From NCBI RefSeq assembly GCF_009806555.1, contig NZ_VUOK01000048.1:176473-240472 (forward strand): DNA of 64,000 bases. The letters run 5' to 3'. The notes below the pieces were generated by a model. It ran no database searches, was not told the origin of the DNA, and saw only the letters and a program-made list of their open reading frames with translations. Position numbers and translations under genes: made by a program. The DNA is from Methylobacterium sp. 2A. Its GTDB lineage: Bacteria; Pseudomonadota; Alphaproteobacteria; Rhizobiales; Beijerinckiaceae. Within the stretch, counting starts at the first letter, position 1. Each line of letters opens with the position of its first letter. This document shows positions 63,925-64,000 of this stretch, piece by piece.

Positions 63925-64000
63925 GCTCGACTTTGGCCAATTTTGACGGGTTGTCGAGGGTGTGAGGTGACGAAGCGGGCGTGGCGGGTAGGCTGGTGGG

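Noticed and set aside
63967..64000. Possible GTG start of a gene leaving the window
   Set aside because: Only about 11 codons are visible, so neither start nor product can be supported.

Overview
The window is about 64 kb of very G+C-rich DNA with short intergenic gaps, ATGA/TGATG gene overlaps and chains of G+C-rich hairpins between convergent genes. Gene content (ExoF/Wzc-type polysaccharide export, UgpBAEC, Pit with a DUF47 partner, a Tat-type oxalate decarboxylase, a large HPII-type catalase, MHYT-GGDEF-EAL) and protein style point to an alphaproteobacterium of the Hyphomicrobiales, most like Methylobacterium or a relative. That assignment is inference from gene style, not from a marker gene. 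I found no rRNA, tRNA or CRISPR array.

Layout. (1) 1-7000 is an accessory region: the 3' part of a UvrD-type helicase with a RecB-like C-terminal lobe, a convergent two-gene cassette (NdpA-like protein plus a membrane-anchored unknown) between two diverged copies of one intergenic repeat, and then a scar made of a serine-recombinase remnant and an IS630-type transposase remnant. (2) 7139-9179 holds a ModA-like binding protein and a LuxR-type regulator. (3) 9315-36939 is an extracellular or capsular polysaccharide locus. It holds precursor supply (GlmS, GlmM, nucleotide-sugar dehydrogenase, epimerase, LegB-like dehydratase, DegT aminotransferase, nucleotidyltransferase), a membrane phosphoglycosyl transferase, one GT4 glycosyltransferase, a Wzx-like flippase, an O-antigen-ligase/polymerase-like protein, Wza/ExoF-like and Wzc-like export proteins, modification enzymes (deacetylase, acyltransferase, asparagine-synthase-like amidotransferase), a secreted Cys-rich beta-propeller-like protein, a P-loop kinase-like protein and two more LuxR-type regulators. 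(4) 37216-44796 looks like phosphorus acquisition: UgpB-A-E-C, a Pit transporter with its DUF47 partner, and a secreted PAP2-type phosphatase. (5) 45183-48977 has two small genes, an orphan RND-type membrane fusion protein, an oxalate decarboxylase and a small exported protein. (6) 49074-55460 is mostly housekeeping (purD, ggt, tsaD, a GNAT fusion, gpsA). (7) 55706-63924 has a catalase, a divergent LysR/MFS pair, a c-di-GMP enzyme and an EVE-domain protein.

How the parts fit. The polysaccharide locus encodes its own route from fructose-6-phosphate to UDP-GlcNAc-derived sugars, then lipid-linked assembly, flipping, polymerisation and export. It is probably controlled by LuxR-type proteins whose receiver domains have partly or fully lost the phosphorylation site. 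The Wzc-like protein has lost its P-loop lysine. Several divergent gaps in the locus carry short A+T-rich or symmetrical inverted repeats that could be operators. The strongest candidates for something new are the helicase/NdpA/membrane-protein region beside mobile-element scars, the pseudo-kinase and propeller parts of the polysaccharide machine, a pentanucleotide tandem repeat abutting the Shine-Dalgarno region of the flippase gene, and a four-copy two-hairpin dispersed repeat about 100 bp long.
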